From Setophaga petechia (taxonomy: Eukaryota > Chordata > Aves > Passeriformes > Parulidae), in the NCBI GenBank assembly GCA_024362935.1, contig JANCRA010000003.1:1237501-1301500 (forward strand): a DNA stretch of 64,000 nucleotides. Reading direction: 5' to 3'. Below the pieces are notes generated by a model, which ran no database searches, was not told the origin of the DNA, and saw nothing but the letters and a program-made list of their open reading frames with translations. Made by a program: the position numbers and the translations under genes. This document shows, piece after piece, positions 10,976-22,768 of this stretch. The stretch's first letter is position 1. Each line of letters begins with the position of its first letter.

Positions 10976-11219
10976 TCATTTGAGAAGCAGTGCTGCCAGC
11001 AGGGCAAGGCCACGAGCTTCTGAAAAACTCAAAATCCAAGCGTTCCCCAAGCTGCATTTCAAACTCTTTCCACTTTTTAAGAGTTTAGGAGAAAGGTTCC
11101 TGCTTCACCCTGGCCACTCTGAAACTCCCTGGCAGTAAAACACAGCCCAAGTAGACAACCAGCACCAGTCTGCTCAATAACAAAGCATAAATTGAGTATC
11201 CATTCCAAATATCCAATGC

Positions 11220-11520
11220 AGCCTTTCTAGACAGGATAATAAAATCAGACGCCCAACACTTCTATTGTGGTTTTTTTTCCCAAGGAAAACAGCTTGGATG
11301 TAATTGCATGTCAGGTAATTATTTGCCTTCCCAATGTTTTATTAACAAAGCTGCCAGGAGTGAAATAAGCTGTCTGCATTTTCTGGTTCTGCAATTATGA
11401 AGTGCCTCTTCTTTACCACAAGAGAGCATTTGAGTTGAGAAAACTTCCATTTTGTGCTTGTCATCGTGACTGTAGAGCATGTCAGTGTGGCAGTAAATCA
11501 CTCCTCATATTTGCTGTGCT
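11220..11520. other. Repeat-free AT-rich block, possible conserved non-coding element
   Basis: Contains GTAATTGCATG and GGTAATTATTTGCC words (octamer- and homeodomain-like) and a stretch of unique-looking sequence between repeats. No open frame of note. The suggestion of conservation is inference from composition only. Confidence 0.25.
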
Positions 11521-11986
11521 TTGGGTAGCCAGCAGTTAATGAGATGGCTCAGGGCTTCTTGCAATACCATCAATCAGAATTGCATAGCAGGCTAGAAATC
11601 CAGGGCTGGCCAGTCCCAAAATTTAGCCACCAGCATGTTCTTGTCTAGATAGGTTCTGTGGTAGGGATAGGAATTGCATCATCCACCACTGCAACCCCTA
11701 CCACTCCAGATGGCTTCAGAAAGTTCCTTGGATGAAGAAATATAAATAATTATTAAGGAAAATTACAAAAAAAGATGAAGTTTGTTGCCTTGTTAGTGGT
11801 GCTCCATTACATTTCTCAGCCCTTCTGATTTTAAAGGCTGGGTGCAGAATTCCCAGAGCTTTTGAAGCAGGACCTGAAGCTTCAGCAGAGATGTGAAAAT
11901 GGATTAAAGCAATCAGAAATCTGTGAAAAAAAAAACCCCACATGTGTGTGTGGGGTCAAACAACTTCAACAAGACAAGAGGGGAGA

Positions 11987-12085
11987 CAGAAAATCAGAGA
12001 ACAGCTTGGCTTGAAAGGGACTTTAAAGATCACCTGGTTCCAGCCATCCTCATGTGCATTTTCCTGCCCAAGAGAAAGGGCTCAT
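11987..12085 (-). mobile_element. CR1 3'-end fragment
   Basis: AAATCAGAGAACAGCTTGGC followed by TTGAAAGGGACTTTAAAGATCACC is the reverse-complement CR1 terminus. It fades after the CCAGCC block. It sits about 100-200 bases from an oppositely oriented CR1. Confidence 0.8.
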
Positions 12086-12224
12086 TAGGCATGTCCATGC
12101 AGACCAGGCCAGGACCAGGGGGCTTTAGTTGCATTAATGGGAAGTTCAGTGGGACAGCAGGTCAGCTGTTCCACAAGGAGCACAGTGAAGCACTCAATGA
12201 GATGATGTCAGGCAGAAAACTCCC

Positions 12225-12492
12225 AGTGCTGGAAGATTTTCAGACCAGGCTGCCCAGGATGGATGGAGTGGAGTTGAACAGCTCAGAGCAGGGGGACAGA
12301 GCAGATCCATTTTCCAACAGGCTGCTCAGGGAACTGGTGGAGTCCCCATCCCTGGAGGGATTTCAAAGCCCTCTGGATGTGGCATTTGGGGACATGGGTT
12401 GGTGGTGGGTTGGCAGTGCTGGGGGAGCAGCTGGACTGGAGGATCTTGGAGGTGTTTTCCAACCCAAATCACTCAGTGACTCTGTGACTCAA
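12225..12492 (+). mobile_element. CR1 3' fragment
   Basis: Carries AACAGGCTGCTCAGGGAACT, GGTGGAGTCCCCATCCCTGG, GATGTGGCATTTGGGGACAT, GGCAGTGCTGGGGGAGCAGC and TTTTCCAACCCAAATCACTC, ending in GACTCTGTGACT. A long open frame across this region (201 codons, 11923-12528) is only a read-through of the two CR1 pieces. Confidence 0.9.
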
Positions 12493-13984
12493 CCTCTATT
12501 CATGGAGCTAGTAACAAAGAGGTGCTAATAATAAAGACCAGCTATTATTAGCTGGGCTGACAAGGAAAACTAGGGTGAAGGGAGCCTGCTGAGAGCTCAG
12601 AATGGGTGTCAGAAGTAGAATGTTCTGTAGAATTCCCAGAGAAGCATCCCACCCCTGCATTCAAATCACTGCAGGTGGTGTTTTCCAATCTCTGCAGAAC
12701 AGGGAATGCAAGACCACTGTTAAGGAAATGTTAGAAAAGCTGTCAGCAAGCACCATTTCTTATTCATTATTTGTGTGTCTTCTTTGGAAGGAATGGATAC
12801 CTGAAAGTCAAAACAGCCTCACACCCACCAGCACCAGACAATTACACAAGATTCCTGAGGGAAATGTGAAGTCTTGGGAAAGGCTTTTATGGCAGAGCAG
12901 AAAGGGATTCACTGAACACACAGTTGTAGCTTTTGAAGGAAAAGTGACCAAATCCTGATTCAGAGGCTGGCTCTGATTAAGACCCTAGAGTAAGATTCAT
13001 TTCCAGTAGCTCTTGAGAGTTAAACATAAAATCTACCCCCTCTTGGTTTCTGCTATTTTATTTAAAAGTGTTTTAATTTTCCACTTTAAGTGCTGACCTA
13101 ATTGAAAGGTGCCTTTGCTCCTGCAAAATTTCAGCTACATCAATTTACTGATGGTGAAACAACAGCCCAAAACCTCAGCTCCTGAGATCCCTGCTCCTCC
13201 ACAGCCAGGCCTTAGAGTTGGAGGTTAAATAATTGTGGTTATAAAGGCTCAGCACAAAACATTTTCCAGCGCCCACAGAGCCCTCTGAAATCTGTGATCT
13301 GAGTGAGTGTCAAAGTCCACCTGCACTCATCAGCAGGGAGGATGCTCATGTGTACCTGATCCAGCAGAGAGATCCCATGTGAGTTTAATTTCCCCTCTTT
13401 TTTTGCCTCTCATAATTTGGATCCACTTTTTGAAAAAAAAAAAAACCAAATAAAACCAGATGACAAATACAGCTAGTAGCAGCCTGAACATAACCAGTGC
13501 TGTAGCTCAAGAGAATTCTTTTGAACAGCAGCAACTTTTTGAATTTTCCAGAAGAAATTCTCTATGAATTTTTGGAAAAAAACCAGTAAAAACCTTGTGC
13601 TATAGAAATTAAAAATTGGGGTACTCAGAAATCTCCAACCAATTGTGAATGTTTCTTGTCTAATCTTCACATAATCCTCCTTAATACCTTTCAGTGTAAA
13701 TCTCTGCTACGTGCAACATCTTATTAGCAAGACAATAAAGATAACACAAGAAAAGTCACTGAGCAGCATTAGGGGATTAAGGGAGGATTAAACAGTCGTG
13801 ACACAAAGAAAATGTTGAAGCTGAGTATTCACCATAATTAGTCTGGTTCCTCATACTCTCCCTGGGTCAATTACCCAAGTGTCTGGATGGACTCAGGTGA
13901 TGAGAGCAGACAGGACTCAGACATTGTCTCATGACTGGTGATGGTTTGCAGTGTCAGAGAGGGACATGGACACTGCTCTAACAT
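12493..13984. other. Non-coding stretch, nothing recognised
   Basis: An A-run of about 13 bases sits at 13433-13445. No exon or recognised transposon otherwise. Confidence 0.5.
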
Positions 13985-14232
13985 ACATGACAAGCTGAGT
14001 AAGGAGGAGAGATTAAACTGGATTTTAAGAAGAAATTCTTCCCTGTCAGGGTGGGCAGGCCCTGGCTCAGGGTGCCCAGATAAGCTGGGGCTGCCCCTGG
14101 ATCCCTGGAAGTGTCCAAGGACAGGCTGGATGGGGCTTGGAGCACCCTGGGATAGTGGAAGGTGTCCCTGGCATAGCAGGGGTTTGGAATTGGATGGTCT
14201 TAAAAAGTTAATTCCAAAACATTCTGTTTGAA
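13985..14232 (+). mobile_element. CR1 3' fragment abutting a TA microsatellite
   Basis: Shows GATTAAACTGGATTTTAAGA, CAGATAAGCTGGGGCTGCCC, GGATCCCTGGAAGTGTCCAAGG, GGCTGGATGGGGCTTGGAGC and GGTTTGGAATTGGATGGTCT in the CR1 order, ending with CCAAAACATTCTGT. The TA repeat begins two bases further on. Confidence 0.88.
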
Positions 14233-14233
14233 C

Positions 14234-14261
14234 ATATATATATATATATATATATATATAA
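14234..14261. repeat. AT microsatellite
   Basis: 28 uninterrupted bases of AT, immediately downstream of the CR1 3' end. Confidence 0.97.
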
Positions 14262-14648
14262 CAAAATGAGTGGTAAAAGCGAAACAGGCTTTTCCTGGAG
14301 AGATCCTGCATTTCTTGAGGATGATTACACCTCCTAGCAATGTGGTTTCATGGGTATGTCTCTCTCCCAGAGAGGAACTGGCAGCCCCATGCACTACAAA
14401 ACTCTCCCAGGGGTACTGGGACAGCTCACCCTCCCCACAGCCATCCCCCCCTGGGCTGGGGAAGCAGGGACACCTCCACTGTGACAGAGGAAGCCCAGTC
14501 AGACCAGATTTACCTGGTGGATATGGGAAGTATTTGTATGAAAAGTCTCCCCAGGTCCTCAGGCCACTCACAGAACTGAGTGATGCTTCCAAACCAGGTG
14601 GTTCCAAGTGAAACTGATCCCAGTAAAGAGATCCCTGCTGCCTCTCAG
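14262..14648. other. Non-coding stretch, nothing recognised
   Basis: Open frames on both strands cross this segment but none resembles a known protein. Confidence 0.45.
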
Positions 14649-15109
14649 TGCCCAGGGGAGATGCATTGTGAAGGCTGACCTAGAACAAAGGCTGGACTGA
14701 GCTAAAGGATTAAGCAGGGATTTATTAAAAGGCCTCAATGGATCCACCTTGAGCAGCACAAGAGCCCAGCCAGGGCTGCACCCAAGATGAACCAAAATGG
14801 TCACAAAATTGACAACTGGTCACGGGGTCTCTCACTTTTAGAAGTTTTGGTCTGTTACCATATTGGAGTTAATTGTCTAATTACAGCTTTAGGTTATGAA
14901 GTCCCAGCCTTCTTGTTTTCCCTCTTCAGTCCACATTGTTTGTGCTCTTGGGCCTGAGATCTGGATCATTTGGTCCCCAGCAAGAGAAGGAATTGTTTTG
15001 TCTTCCTACTCTGTGAAGAGAGTGTACTGTCTCCTAATATGAAGCTGAGAACTACACACTAAAGCAGCACAGAATGTGAAAAATAGAAAAGCTAAAACCT
15101 GAGGCATCA
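14649..15109 (-). mobile_element. Solo LTR, copy 2 of a three-copy family
   Basis: Closely similar to 21447-21904 throughout: GTGAAGGCTGACCTAGAACA, CAGGGATTTATTAAAAGGCC, CACAAGAGCCCAGCCAGGGC, ATGAACCAAAATGGTCACAA and a right end GCTAAAACCTGAGGCATCA. Minus-strand AATAAA lies in the ATTTATTAAA block. The right end ending in CA is clear at 15109. The left end is uncertain (14649 by alignment, or 14667) and I could not find a matching target duplication. Confidence 0.82.
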
Positions 15110-15788
15110 GGGGGAGTGATGTACCCCTGCTTTCACTGGCTCCCTGAGCAAGGCTTTGCAGGAGCTGAGATCTGCACCAGCAAGATCCAGTGGCCATCCA
15201 CAGCCTTGAAAGGCCAGTGCACTCTACCTTTTTAAAAATCCACCCTGAAAGAAATTCTAACTCAATACTTAAAATCAAGCTATTTACTGCCACAGAGCAC
15301 AGTATTGATCTGGCCTTGGTTGAACGTGTCAGAGGTAAATCAGAGTCTGTGGCAGGATTCTGTGGAGTTGTTGAAGAGCCCATCTCTCATTAGAGAATGA
15401 GCTGGGCTCTCAGGACTCAGTCCCCAAAATTAATGTGGCACCCAGGGGTTCCCTTACATCCCCTGCTAGCTATTGGCACCTTCCAGCCCCTCTGCTCACA
15501 GTACCTGATTGTCATGCATTATCACAGATTATTTGGCCAGAGCAGGCCAAATTCATATTCCCTGAGAGACTCAGCAGGGGAAACACAACTTTCCACAGCC
15601 TGTGGGACAGAGCTGCTCACTCAGCTCTTATTTCTCAACACCTAAGGAGGAATTGCCCCTTTTTTCCAAAATCTTTCAGGACTTGAAATCCATTTTAGTG
15701 AAAATGGTTTTTAAAGACCTTTTTTCTTTCCCCTGATGACTCCCTGGCAATGTATTGCCCCAGCCTTGCAATAGGTCAGAGCACAACA
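15110..15788. other. Non-coding stretch, nothing recognised
   Basis: No exon, RNA gene or transposon is supported. Confidence 0.5.
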
Positions 15789-15828
15789 TTTGATATCAAA
15801 ATATTTGATATCAAATATTTTTGATATC
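15789..15828. repeat. Clustered palindromes TTTGATATCAAA
   Basis: A perfect 12-base palindrome occurs at 15789-15800 and again at 15804-15815. A third partial copy (TTTGATATC) lies at 15820-15828. The spacing is 15-16 bases, and the 40-base block can fold back on itself. Confidence 0.9.
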
Positions 15829-15892
15829 CAGTGCACGAAAGGGCTCCTTCCAGTAAGTGCTCTCTGGGGCACATGGGGATCATGAGTAATCA

Positions 15893-16215
15893 CAGAACAA
15901 CAGAAATAATAAATTAGTTAATAAATTCATTAAGGTTGGATAAGAACTCTCATGGACTCCAACCATTAACCCAGAACCACTGTGCTCACCACTAAGCCCT
16001 GTCCACAGATTTTTAGATGTAATTTTCAGTAATGTTGAACATTTTCAGTAATGTTGATTCCACTGCTATTCCAAATTCTGACCACTCTTTTAGGGAAGAA
16101 TTTTTTCCTAATATCCAATCTAAACATCCCTTGGGACAACTTGAGGCCACTTCCTCTGGTCCTGCCACTTGTTATGTGGGAGAAGGAACCAACCCCCACC
16201 TGGCTACAGCCTGGT
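15893..16215 (-). mobile_element. CR1 3' fragment
   Basis: Reverse-complement CR1: ATTAAGGTTGGATAAGAACT, GACTCCAACCATTAACCCAG, GACCACTCTTTTAGGGAAGA, CCTAATATCCAATCTAAACA, GACAACTTGAGGCCACTTCC and CCCCCACCTGGCTACAGCCT in order. A short internal duplication (AATTTTCAGTAATGTTGA, about 16021-16056) has replaced part of the middle. Confidence 0.9.
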
Positions 16216-18450
16216 GTCAGGAAGCAGCACCCCAGGGATAATGGGAATGCAGGAATATGGTGCAGAGGCCCTGGAAGAGCACACAGACTTTTCTGCTTCC
16301 TATAGATGTGTCCTGACAGCAAGAAAACCTTGCATTAGTTTTTCCATGCACGTAAAATGCCTGTAGGCCTCTCTCTGCAGGAACTTGGTGCAAATGCAGA
16401 TTCCTGGCAGGCTCAGTCAGACTGAACACACTTTTTACTCTCTCCACCAAAACTTCAAGAGCATGAAGAAGGGGAAAAAAAAAAAAAAGGAGAAAAGGGA
16501 AAAACAGATCTCCATGTGTCATGGTCACCTGAACCTCCCCAGCTCGCAGCTCACCCAGCAACTCTGTATTCAGGGGCACAAAAACTGCTCTAATGATTCA
16601 CAATACCCAATGAACTTACCCTGAGGACCTCCAAGTCACCCTGTTCTGCTCCAGCTCTGTTACAAGTGAAGCTCCCTCACACCATGCTCTCTTTTGAGCA
16701 GCAGTTTTCCCTCAGGGATTGTCCCACCAGTGATATTTTGAACTGGTTTTACTCCATGATACACCACCCAGGATGGTTTTCCCTGCTCCCAGGAATCCTG
16801 TTCCAGGAGAGCTTCTCCAGCTCTCTTCTCCTGGGGTTTGAAGCAACTCAGCATTAACTTACCAATTACTGCAAAAAGGACTTTGCAGAGGGTTTCACTT
16901 GTTCTTTCACCAATCCTTTCTCTGTTCCACGTGTTCCCCTGTCCCCTGCCCTGTCCACTGTGGAATCTGGGGTGCTTAACATGACTCTCCTGGATGACAA
17001 AAGCAATATATAAAAGTATGGAAGAATCTGGCCCAGGTGCAGCATCTTGCCCTCGGTCTTGTTAAACTGTGTGAGATTTCCCTGCCTGGATGAGGTAACC
17101 CCAGAACTGAGGAGTGATGCTGAGCTGGGCTCTGATATGGGGAAAAGGAAAGTTGTTCTGAAATTGATCCCCAAAGGACCTTGTGATGGTTTTGTTGGGG
17201 TAAGAGGGGAGCTGAAAAACAGGAGAAGAACAAATGGCTGAGCATGCACAGCTCATGAACTAAGTCTGGAAACTGATCATGAAACACAGCCCTCATTCCT
17301 TCCAGAGGAGCACAAGCTCCTGAGTTCCAGGCTCAGGAACTCCTGATCCTCACCAGACCAGATCCACCCTGAAGGATCCCAGAAGGAGCAGCAGGAGGGT
17401 GCTGGCAACAGAGGAAGCTTTCAGAAACCCCATAGGCCAAATTCAGCTTTAACCTCCTCTTTCTGTAATCCCTGCTTGCTTCAAGTAGCTGTGTAAACAC
17501 TGTTCCCAAAGAGGGAAAAGCTGTGTTGGGAAATGCAGGCTGAGGCAGCTGCTCTTCCTCCAGCACAGCTCAGAGCAGTGGAACAGGATGCCAAGTACTT
17601 CTCTTGGCATAGGATATCACAGGAGGCTCGGAAGGAGAAGTTGGAGGCACTTGAGCTAACAAAGAAAACCTGTTTTGGATACTCTTTCTGCCTGATACTC
17701 TGTGTATGTTCAGGTTTTGTAGAGCAGAGCCCTGGGTAACACAGCTGTAAACAGAGAAATGCAGCAGCCACATCCTCTGAGGCTTTTAATCATCCTCTAC
17801 CTGTGCCTTCCTAACCAGGGGCACAATTTAATTACAAAAGCACAGCTGCCAAAAACACAGGCAAAAGCCCAGAACTATTTTTCGTGGTGGCAGGTAAAGC
17901 AAGTATTTCTCTTTGCAGTGTCAACAAGCATCTATCAAACTGGCTTCTCTTCTGTCATTCCTTCCCTTCCAGCTCCAGCTGCAGCTCCCTCTTATTCTGC
18001 TCCCAGGCAATTCACACATGGGGGTTTTTCCCTAAAGCACAAAGAAAATTGAAACACAAAATTGATGGTGAGATTTGGCCACTCCTTCCACTTGCAGAGT
18101 CCTTTTTCCCAACCTATCCCAGAGCAAGATGAACCCATAAGGAGACTCCAGCAGAACAAATCCATCACCTCCCTTGATGATGTTCTCAGTTGCATGAGCT
18201 GCCAGGGCATGGGTGAAGTTGCCACAAGGGCCACACTCTTCGATGATCATCCTGCTGTGTTTCTAGAAAATCCTAAACTAGAGAAGATTAATTGCTTCCT
18301 GGCCCATTTCCCAATGCCTGCCTGGCTCAGCAGCCTTGGAAGCATGAAGGTGAGGGGAGGATGCAGAGCTGCTGAGCAATCCATCCTTTGGTGCTCAGCA
18401 GCGTGTGCTGAGGGCAAAAAACCAGGCTGGAAAGCACCAGGCAGGGCTCC
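16216..18450. other. Non-coding stretch, nothing recognised
   Basis: Contains an A-run at 16475-16488. Many short open frames on both strands, none like a known protein, and no recognised transposon. Confidence 0.45.
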
Positions 18451-19121
18451 TGTCCTGGACTGCCAAGCAAATTGTATTCCATTTGCCATCTGGATGGCAG
18501 TGGCCTTCTATTAAGTGGGCAGTTTTCCTTATCTCTTCCACAATCACTCCTCCCTCAGGAGGGGACATCTGCTGATAACAGCTATTGAATGTCCCTGCAT
18601 GGCTGATAAGAACTACAGCATCCCATTGGGAGATGTGAGCCCAGAGGGAGGAGCCAAGCATTCCTACCCAGATATAATCTGGAGATTCTGGAACACCAGC
18701 ACAGCTTCTGCACTGGATTCCCAGAGGAACAGCAGCTGCCTCTTCCACTGGATCTTCAGAGGATGACTACACCCTTCTCTACAGGATCCCTGCTCCAACA
18801 GAACCACCCCTGGCACTCCAGGAGGGCTGCAGCCACAATTCCAATGGGACTGCCACCAACACCCTGACCCACAGGGTGTCAGGTTGGGTTCTGACTCTGT
18901 CAGTGTTGTTCTAGTGTACTGCGTTGTTTATTTTATCCTTTTATTTCCTTCCCTAATAAAGAACTGTTATTCCTGCTCCCATATTTTTTTTTGCCTGAGA
19001 GCCCCTTAATTTCAAATTTATAGCAATTCAGAGGGGTGGGGAGGGTTTACATTTTCCATTTCAGGGGAGGCTCCTGCCTTCCTCAGCAGACTCCTGGCTT
19101 TCCAAACCAAGACCAACGAGT
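18451..19121 (+). mobile_element. Endogenous-retrovirus solo LTR
   Basis: Matches, from memory, an abundant songbird LTR: it starts TGTCCTGGACTGCC, runs through TTAAGTGGGCAGTTTTCC, CTACAGCATCCCATTGGGAG and GTGTCAGGTTGGGTTCTGAC, and has AATAAA at 18955-18960 followed by GAACTGTTATTCCTG and a GAGAGCCCCTTAATTT block. The polyadenylation signal sets plus orientation. The right boundary is approximate (the sequence ends in an AAACCAAGACCA block) and I found no clean target duplication. Confidence 0.85.
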
Positions 19122-20997
19122 TCCCAGACCAACCCAGTCCCTCTGAGCTTTAACACATGGCACTGGCCACAGCAGAGACAGAGTGGCACATGCTCCCTGT
19201 GTCCCCAGCCAGGCCAGCAGCAGTGGTTTAGGTGGCATTTGTGAATTCCTCCACCCCAGGAAGGAAAATAACAGAGCTGCTGCTTCCCCCAGCACTTCCA
19301 GCTGTATTTTGGCTGTTTTGCAGCACGGGAGCAGCTCCCTCTTACAGGAACCAATCCATATGAAAATCTGCACCTCTAAATTATTTCCCTTTGCACTGGT
19401 GCAGTGCTGGCTGGAAATTGTGATTTCAATTAGCTTAATCACTGAGGTAATGCCCACCTTTAAAACACAAACAGCAGCACCCCCAACCGAGTGCATTTTC
19501 AGGAGCACAACCAAGCTGGCCCTGCTCTGATTTCCATCAGTTCATTGCTTGTCCAAAATCAAAGACCAGGAATTCTGTCTGTGGGTATTTCCAGTTGTGC
19601 TCATTAGTGTGGTAACTCAGTGCTACACACTCAGCTGGACAATTTGACTGGAGCTGAAGACTAACCCAGGAGCCACCATGATATACCCACAGCTGTATTT
19701 TTCCATTTGCCAAAACTCCAGATTCTTATTTTAAAAAAATTTCTCACTTAGGCTTCTGACTGAATCCTTGTTGTATTCCCATGGACAGCAACTCTTGCAA
19801 TGACTGCAGGGGAATGGAGCTGGCACCACTTCAGGACCATTACAGGGAGACAGAGTTCTTGGTTACCTCCAGCCATAACTCACCAGAACATTCCTGCAGC
19901 AGGTCTGCAGATGATTCCCTTTCAGCAATGTTCAGATCAGGGTAACAATTCCAGCCTGTGGCCGCATTTCAAAGGGAAATTATGGATTTTGTGATTTGTG
20001 AATTCAAGAACTTGCAATTTGTCACCTCAGGGATGTAAGTGACTTCACAGTCACCCATTGAGAACTTCATGTTATCCTTTCACATACAGGAACCTCCCTC
20101 CCCAAACCCCCCACCTCACTCTGCTGCTTGGCAAGGATCTGACCTGGAACAAACTTCCAACCTGTCCATGCCTTGATCCCTCCACTGACAACACACTTGT
20201 GGAGATCAGGCTCTTCCATCCCTGCCCAGGACCCAAATATGAAAGTGACCTGATTTCCAGGAGTCCTGAGCATCACCAATCCCCACTGAAATCAAGGGTA
20301 ACAACAGGATCCAGCACCTCAGGAAACGAGGACAGGCACACTCTGAGGTGCCTGGGCACAGATTTAGAAGCGTGGTTGAAAATCTGGCCTGCTAATTTTA
20401 CTTTCCAACAAACTGCTCCTTATTTATAGCTCAGACTGGATCAAGTATAGCACGTAGTATCCACCCAGGAACTGGGGTGAAAGGCAAGAATGAGGACAAA
20501 AATGCAAGAGGTGTTTGAAAAAGCTCTAAAGAAGAGAGGGGGAGGGAAAGCAGCAATTTTGTTCCAGTGAAAATACACTGGGTATTTGAGAAGAAGCACA
20601 GTGGAACACAGAGCAGGGAATGGACCAATGGTTAAGGGATGCAGAGCTCCAGAGCACCTGATGAAGTGAGCAATGCTATTGTCCAGAAAATGAGGCTGAG
20701 ACAGGGAATATGGAAACTGGGAATCTGCAGAGTTCCAAGCACTGGTGATAGCCCTGGACTCACCCAGCAGCTGATCTGAAGCCTTCAGGAAGCTCTGCTG
20801 ATGGAGCTGATGCTTACAGAGCTTCACATGATGCAAAATTTAAAGGATTGCCTATTTATGACATGGAATTACAGACAGGTGTAATTCAAAATAAACAGGA
20901 AGGAATAAGCAGTGAAGCTCAACACTAGAAAAGCAGGTGTAATTCCTAATAATTCATCTAACTGGTATCTCCACAATGGCATCAGACTCAGGAACAG
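19122..20997. other. Non-coding stretch, nothing recognised
   Basis: No exon or transposon is supported. Open frames up to 143 codons (19083-19514 minus) partly overlap the preceding LTR and look like chance. Confidence 0.45.
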
Positions 20998-21055
20998 CCA
21001 CAGAATCATTTAGGTTGGAAAAAGCCCCTAAATGATCAACTCCAGGTGTTAGCCA
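20998..21055 (-). mobile_element. Short CR1 3'-end fragment
   Basis: CCACAGAATCATTTAGGTTGG followed by AAAAAGCCCCTAAATGATCA matches the reverse-complement CR1 terminus. Only about 58 bases. Confidence 0.8.
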
Positions 21056-21446
21056 TCTATTATTTTTAATTTGTATTCCCTGGGGAAGATGTTTTCCCTT
21101 CCAAATTCCTCTCCAGATCACTGAGGGTTAACCAGCAGCAAAACCACCCTGGAAGTGCAAGCACAGCAGATGCCTGGTCTGCCTCTCCAGAGGCTCCTGT
21201 GCTCCCAGGATCCTTCTCCTGCCCATCCACACGTGCTTCCATGCCTGGAGGAACCCTGCAGCATCTCAGGAGAGTCCACTGTTCCCTCTTGTGCCACTCA
21301 GGCTGGCCCTTCTCTGGTCCTGGACTCCTGGACACCTCACCTCAGAACACAAACACCCCTCCTGCACCATGAATTCCCTGGAAACCTGCAGTGCCTCCAA
21401 CTCAAGCTGCACTCTCCTGTTTCTCTTGCCTCCTGCTTGCACAAGG

Positions 21447-21904
21447 TGATCCCCAGGCTGCAAGTGAAGCCTTGTGAAGACTGACCTAGAACAGAGACTA
21501 CATGGAGCTAAAGAATAAAGCAGGGATTTATTAAAAGGCCTCAGTGGATCCACTTTAGGCAGCACAAGAGCCCAGCCAGGGCTACACCCAAGATGAACCA
21601 AAATGGTCACAAAATGAATGACTGGTCTCACACTTTTAGCTTCTCCTCCATTTGCTTATTGGAGTTGATTGTCCAATTTAGCCCATGCAGTCCCATCCTT
21701 CTCGTTTTTCTCTCTCCAGCCCACTTTGTTTGTGCTCTTGGGCCTGAGATTTGGATCACTGTCCTTGGTCCCCAGCTAGAGCAGGAATTGTTTTGTCTCC
21801 CTGCTCTGTGAAGAGAGCTCACCATCCCCTCATATGAAGCTCAGAATTACACACTAAAGCAGCACAGAATCTGAGAAATATAAAAGCTAAAACTTGAGGC
21901 ATCA
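21447..21904 (-). mobile_element. Solo LTR with target-site duplication, copy 3 of the family
   Basis: Starts TGATCCCCAGG at 21447 and ends GAGGCATCA at 21904, giving TG...CA ends. CAAGG at 21442-21446 is repeated at 21905-21909, a 5-base target duplication as used by ERVL-like and some other retroviruses. Minus-strand AATAAA lies at 21527-21532 of the plus strand. It is very similar to 14649-15109 and less so to 9275-9672. No internal retroviral genes are present, so it is a recombined solo LTR. Confidence 0.88.
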
Positions 21905-21909
21905 CAAGG

Positions 21910-22654
21910 TCATGGATCAGCATCTCCAGGCAGTGCCAAATGGAGCTGGGATGAAGTCAGCTTCCCACAGCGTGCTCTGGGGCAGACACTGGATATATTT
22001 GAATCTGGATACATTTGCAGGAAGACAGGAAGAGTCTGCAGTGACATATTGCTGTAATTCAGCACCTGATGAAGTGGTTGGGTTTGGGTTTGCAAAGTAC
22101 ATTTGAAACCAGTCAGGGAGAAGAGCGTTTCTTGCATGTTATGAGCCTAAATTATTCATTATTGCAAAGAAAAGAGCAATTAAAAACAATATTTTAAGAG
22201 CTAGGAACGAATTCAGAGAGAGAGAGAAATCAAAGGTACCCAAAACACCCTTATTTGAAGGAAAAAGTGCTAATTATCCTGCTTTTTGCAGCACAGAGCT
22301 GTCAGATTGTCTGACCACAGCTACACAACAGTGGATTTTCACTGGCTCTCCTTCAGTGAGGCTTTTCACACACACACTGTCCCCTTCTAATATTCCTCTT
22401 CAGATCCAGCTGAATCATTGCCAAGATGCATTTGTATCCATTTTTGCCCATCTCCTCTCAGTGTGGAGCACTAACCAAGTGTTAGCAGAATGTATTAAAT
22501 GGAATTATGTTGTCGTTGAAAGGCAGCAACAGAAAGAAAAGAGATTTATAGGCTGAGCTGTTCTTCACTGAGCAGACTGACTCTGATGGATTTTAACCAG
22601 GTGAGTCACCATCAAATGAAGCTCTTTGAATCACCTGGCACACAGGTAAGGAAC
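21910..22654. other. Non-coding stretch, short GA run
   Basis: A GAGAGAGAGA run occurs near 22216-22227. AT-rich and otherwise unremarkable. Confidence 0.5.
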
Positions 22655-22768
22655 TCTGCTCCTTTGGAGCATCCTGGGGTAGAGGAAGGTGTCCCTGCCC
22701 ATGGCAGGGGGTTGGAATGGGATGCTCTTTAAGAACCCTTTGAACACAAACTATTCTATGACTCCATG
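22655..22768 (+). mobile_element. CR1 3'-end fragment
   Basis: GAGCATCCTGGGGTAGAGGA, GTGTCCCTGCCCATGGCAGG, GGGTTGGAATGGGATGCTCT and CTATTCTATGACTCCATG match the CR1 terminus. Confidence 0.88.

Noticed and set aside
11923..12528. 201-codon open frame, the longest in the window
   Set aside because: It runs through two CR1 fragments of opposite orientation and carries no reverse-transcriptase or other domain; it is repeat read-through.
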